The notes under the pieces were generated by a model. It saw nothing but the letters and a program-made list of their open reading frames with translations. It searched no databases and was not told the DNA's origin. From Sophora flavescens (lineage: Eukaryota; Streptophyta; Magnoliopsida; Fabales; Fabaceae), in contig JAUPTC010000225.1 of assembly GCA_030762895.1 (NCBI GenBank), positions 1-64,000 of the forward strand: a stretch of DNA of 64,000 bases, written 5' to 3'. Shown piece after piece: positions 60,559-64,000 of the stretch. Both the position numbers and the translations under genes were made by a program. Within the stretch, counting starts at the first letter, position 1. Every line of letters starts with the position of its first letter.

Positions 60559-61862
60559 TGATGGAGCTCGAATCAGCAAGTGTACAGCTTCGTCGTCAAG
60601 TAATAAAAAGATCGAATCCACAGGGACCGTGATCTTAAATGACTATCAAATATTATATCAATTAAACTGGACTAGAAAAATATTTGGAAAAGATTTGATT
60701 TTTAAAGGATTAACTAACAATTCAAATATCTAAAACGCAATTAAAAAAATAGGAAAGTAAATCAAATCTAAGATTATCAAAAGAGATTCCCAGGAATTGG
60801 GTTACCAACAAGACTGATCATGTTACTAAATTGACTACCCCTCTTGTTAATTATCGAAATTTGCTTTGAAGGTGAATTTATCCTAAATAAGTTAATGTTC
60901 CCTCGAGATACAAGAACCGTGCCTGATTAAACCAACCCCTACTCTCGTGGTAATTGAATTTAAATCAAACCCTTTAAGCTTTGTGACAACTCAATAAACC
61001 TTCGAAGGACCGCTTCTAACTCTCGTGATTTAAGTCCTAAGTTTAATTCTTATAGATCCAATACCTAAGTTCACTACTAGGTTCCTCCTTGGAGTATCTA
61101 TGACATGTAAATAAGTGCGCACCAGATTCACAAGTAATTCATGCAATAGGAATCAAATCGAAAGCAAATTGAAATTAACAAGAAGTAAAACGTCAATTCA
61201 TAACATAAAACAAATCTTGGGCATAGCCCCAATTCCTAGAAATAAAATCAAATACTCAAGCATTGCCATGTTCATAGCAAGATTGATTAACAAAAGCATA
61301 AAAGAAAACTAAGAAAAGAGAAGAAATTGGAGAAGAAGAGAAATCCTAGTTTTTGCCTAAGGTAGCAGCCCAAGGGATCCCTATTTTCGATACTAATTGC
61401 CCTATTTATAGAGTAAGTTAACTTGAATCCCAAGCAATTACAAAAATCAGATCAAATCAGGTTTTAAAATTCCGGATATTGCGGCGTCATGGCGTGATGC
61501 TGTCGCGGCCAGGCCATGACAGATTGTCTTAGAAAACATGGCATTGATGGTCTGTCATGGCTGTGATGGCCATCATGGCCTGGCCGTGAGAGGTTATGAC
61601 TTTTTCGTTTTTTTTTTCATCCTTGCTCGATCATGGCCGTGATGGCCTCTGTTTGGCTCAGTTTTCTTGCTTTTCAAGCTCCATCTTCATGCAAGCTCCA
61701 TCATGGTTGATCTTGAACATTTTAATCTTCAATTCCTGCACAAAACACCACAAAACCGGCTTACCATTCCAAGGTAAAAACTAACAAAAATCAAATTAAA
61801 AATGCCTAAACTACATGAAAAACCATGTAATATGATAAAGAAATATGAGGTGTAACCCCACA
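60559..61862 (-). repeat. 5' LTR of element C
   Basis: The LTR starts TGATGGAGCTCG. The TATA box (minus strand) is at 61403-61410 and a decayed palindromic array is at 61480-61650. It preserves the uninterrupted site (near 60915) into which A inserted in the other LTR. Its right end is altered, so the last base is approximate. Confidence 0.88.
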
Positions 61863-62050
61863 AAACTGATAAACTGCTCTGCCATTGGCCCAATAGGATT
61901 GAGATGAGCATCAAAGTCGATTCTTATCCTTTGATTTGAATCACGGTTGGCAGTCAAATTCCTCATTTGTGTGGCACGTCTACCCTTTATACCCGTAGAC
62001 GGGGTCTCCGACCCGCTGCATGAAGGAGGGATATCCTTAGGATCAGCCAT
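61863..62050 (-). pseudogene. 5' exon of the CACTA G tnpA-type gene, cut by element C
   Basis: From the ATG at 62050 (MADPKDIPPSCSGSETPSTG) it encodes a short basic segment and NPIGPMAEQFISFVG, where element C interrupts. The gene continues at 14424 with an IERWKDVPQ segment, which is the family's next motif. An AG acceptor lies just before the ATG, so an upstream non-coding exon is likely. Confidence 0.65.
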
Positions 62051-62199
62051 GTATACCTGTTTAGACAAAAAGAAATGTCAGTATGTCTGGATAAATATCA
62101 AACATAACTCATAAATATCGATCAATGTAAGCATAACTTATAAATATCAACGTAAACATATAATATGACCTTAAACATAATTCAAACTAAACTTACATT

Positions 62200-64000
62200 G
62201 TGGTCAAGTAGTAAAGTTCTCCCATATTATTACGAGTAGCATGTACATCGTCCACTTCATTTTCCTCATTGAAATTAGGCACCCATGCTGAGAAAGAAGG
62301 AGTATCAGAAATATCAAGAGTTGAATCTTGATTTCCTCACTACCATTATACATGGTTTTTCCCTGGAGAACCACTGACCACCTTTTGTTAGAAGGATCAC
62401 GGATATAAAACACTTGTTTTGCTTAGGATGCCATGATGAAAGGCTCTTCTTTATTACCTAATTTATTAAGGTCCACCAATTTTAATCCTAACTCATCGGT
62501 TTGCCCACCGTTGTTACTGTCAACCCACTGACATTTAAAAACAGGCACTCTAAACTTCATGTAATCAACCTCCCAGATTTATTCAATGATTCCAAAGTAT
62601 GAAACGGATGCCATAACAGGGTTTTTATCTTTCGAACTAGAGAAATGCATGGACTCAGCGACGACCATAACCCCACTGTTTTTCATAGTACTTTTGTCAT
62701 CCTAAGACTTTGTATAGAAGGAAAACTTATTGATATCGTACCCACTCCAGCATATGACATCAAAGTTAGGCCCTTGTGCTAGCCATTTTAATGTATCAGA
62801 AGCAGTACCATGCTTTACAATTTTTTTCTTTAAACCAGTTCAAGAAAGTCCTATTATTCTAGTTCAAACACCATTTTTCATTCATTATAGGGTAAGTTTC
62901 ATTGATGATGCCTTTGTGCTCACATAAGTATGGTTCAACCTCATCAGTGTTATTCAATATATACAAATGTTCTTGAAGCACTTCCTCCCAATCCATGCTC
63001 TTAACAGTGATACCTCGTGTACCCTTACCATCATATCTTCCTTCATGACGAGACTTCGGAAGCCCTACAGGTTCCGCTTCTGACATGTAGTCTGTACAAA
63101 ACTCAATAGCTTCTTCTGCAACATACCTTTCAACAATAGATGCTTGGGATCGGTGTGGATTCTTCATATATCCTTTCAAGATCTTCATGTATCGCTCAAC
63201 CGGGTACATCCACCTTAAATAAACAGGGCAACACAATCTAATCTCCTCACTAGATGAACAATCAAATGAACCATGATGCCAAAAATGAAGGTGGAAAATA
63301 CATCTCCAATTGGCACAAGATAATGGCTGCCTCATTTTCCAAGTCATCCAACTTTTTAGTATCAATGACCTTGCTACATATAGTATTGAAGAATAAGCAT
63401 AACCTAGTAATGGCATGTTTGACTTTTTTAGGCAAGATGTCACGAATGGGCACCCGAGTAGTAGTTGTTGCATCAAAACATGGCAATCATGAGACTTTAA
63501 GCCAACTAATTTGAGATCTTTCATTGAGACAAGTCTCTTGATATTTGAAGAGTAACCCTGTGGTACTTTGACTCCCCGTAGACATTCACATAAACTTCTT
63601 TTTTTTTTTTGATAAAGTATGACATGCTGGGGGCAAATAAGTCTTCTTATCCCCCACTTTATGTGGAGCTAACTGCTTTCGTATACCCATCGCAACTAGA
63701 TCCAGACGAGCATTCACACCATCCTTTATCTTGCCTTGAATGTTGAGAAGCGCCCGATTAAACTATCACACACATTCTTCTCCACATGCATCATATCAAT
63801 ACAATGTCTTACATCAAGCTTGCACCAGTATGGAAGATCAAAGAATATTGGCCTCTTCTTCGATATACTCTTCTCTGTAGCCTTCTTATGGGTCTTCCCA
63901 TAGATGACATTAGTGTTCTTCACCCGTTCATAAACTTGGTCTCCGGTCAAGGCCACTAGGAGCAATTTCATTCTCCGAAGTCCATTGAAAGCTTTCCTCA
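62200..64000 (-). pseudogene. CACTA tnp2 transposase of element G, 3' half (runs off the right edge)
   Basis: From the right edge the frame gives KRPIFFDLPYWCKLDVRHCI and DMMHVEKNVCDSLIG, typical of the end of Transposase_21. It then reaches KSHDCHVLMQQLLL and the DUF4218 region up to YLRWMYPVERYMKILKGYMK (near 63195). DUF4216 follows at about 62800-62200 (HGTASDTLKWLAQGPNFDV, FKCQWVDSNNGGQTDELGLK). A run of T at 63598-63610, frame changes near 63440 and 63280, and stops in the DUF4216 part show it is dead. It differs clearly from the tnp2 of H, so the two are separate CACTA families. Confidence 0.8.

Larger units (their letters stand above)
14425..61862 (-). mobile_element. LTR retrotransposon C: Athila-like, gag-protease only, hosts A and D
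   Basis: The 5' LTR is 60559-61862, the tRNA-Asp primer site 60535-60552, the polypurine tract 31655-31669, and the 3' LTR 14425-14787 plus 30661-31654. Removing the nested A and D leaves about 7 kb. The coding region holds gag and an aspartic protease but no reverse transcriptase, RNase H or integrase, so C would depend on another element. It inserted in the tnpA gene of CACTA G in the same orientation. No clean 5-bp target duplication remains: the left flank is GAAAG and the right end of the LTR is altered (ACCCCACA instead of ATCACACTCATCA). The right boundary is therefore uncertain by several bases. Confidence 0.85.
870..64000 (-). mobile_element. Old CACTA transposon G, host of most other insertions (both ends unseen)
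   Basis: Two blocks belong to one minus-strand CACTA element. One is a tnp2 pseudogene plus the 5' exon of a tnpA-type gene at 61863-64000. The other is the rest of that gene at 11625-14424. The order tnp2 then tnpA on the same strand is the standard CACTA layout. Retroelement C (14425-61862) separates the two blocks, and CACTA H (1066-11550) lies downstream of the gene. The 196 bp at 870-1065 and the short stretch after 11553 are AT-rich with no coding signal and probably represent G sequence downstream of the gene. Neither terminus of G was identified, so the outer limits are the window edge and element I. Confidence 0.65.

Overview
The window is a block of nested transposable elements from a plant nuclear genome. 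It is AT-rich and looks eudicot-like, but the species cannot be named from it. I see no host gene, tRNA, rRNA or CRISPR array. Nearly every long reading frame belongs to a CACTA (En/Spm) DNA transposon or to an Athila-like Ty3/gypsy LTR retrotransposon. Most coding regions are broken by stops, frameshifts or later insertions.

The layers can be ordered because most insertion ends carry a readable target-site duplication (TSD). The oldest layer is a minus-strand CACTA element (G). Its tnp2 is at 62200-64000 and its tnpA-type gene, with a Ulp1-like tail, is split between 61863-62050 and 11625-14424. Other CACTA elements sit at the left: the end of I (1-869) and H (1066-11550, TSD ACA), which has tnp2 and tnpA genes and GC-rich subterminal repeats. 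Retroelement C (14425-61862, minus, gag-protease only) split G's tnpA gene. C is itself cut twice. Element A (14788-30655, TSD CGTGC) lies in its 3' LTR, and element D (35780-60229, TSD TCCTT/TTCTT) in the start of its gag. A is cut in its 5' LTR by B (19830-29943, TSD GCTAC). D is cut in gag-pol by E (39092-53171, TSD ATACA/ATACC). E is cut in integrase by F (42805-46542, TSD CTCCA), which looks like a solo LTR of another gypsy lineage. The deepest chain is G > C > D > E > F.

B, D and E carry gag, protease, reverse transcriptase, RNase H and integrase. C keeps only gag and protease. A has lost all of these and carries one unrecognised reading frame of about 320 codons. All five have a primer-binding site matching the 3' end of plant tRNA-Asp, placed exactly 6 nt from the LTR. 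A and C therefore look like non-autonomous partners that could have been moved by relatives of E, D or B.

The five retroelements share non-coding architecture. Arrays of GC-rich palindromes (CACGGCCGTG and CACGGCCTAGCCGTG types) lie just upstream of the LTR TATA box, and again in the 3' untranslated region of A, C, D and E. A hairpin follows the end of pol. A, C, D and E have a 1.25-1.3 kb non-coding block bounded on both sides by polypurine-tract-like motifs, and a GGCCCCRTTACAACC-type motif occurs in all five elements. These shared signals, and the unknown reading frame of A, are the most interesting content. Differences between paired LTRs cluster in the palindromic arrays and include recurrent CAGA-to-CGTA changes, so assembly or base-calling error must be considered before dating elements or interpreting frameshifts.
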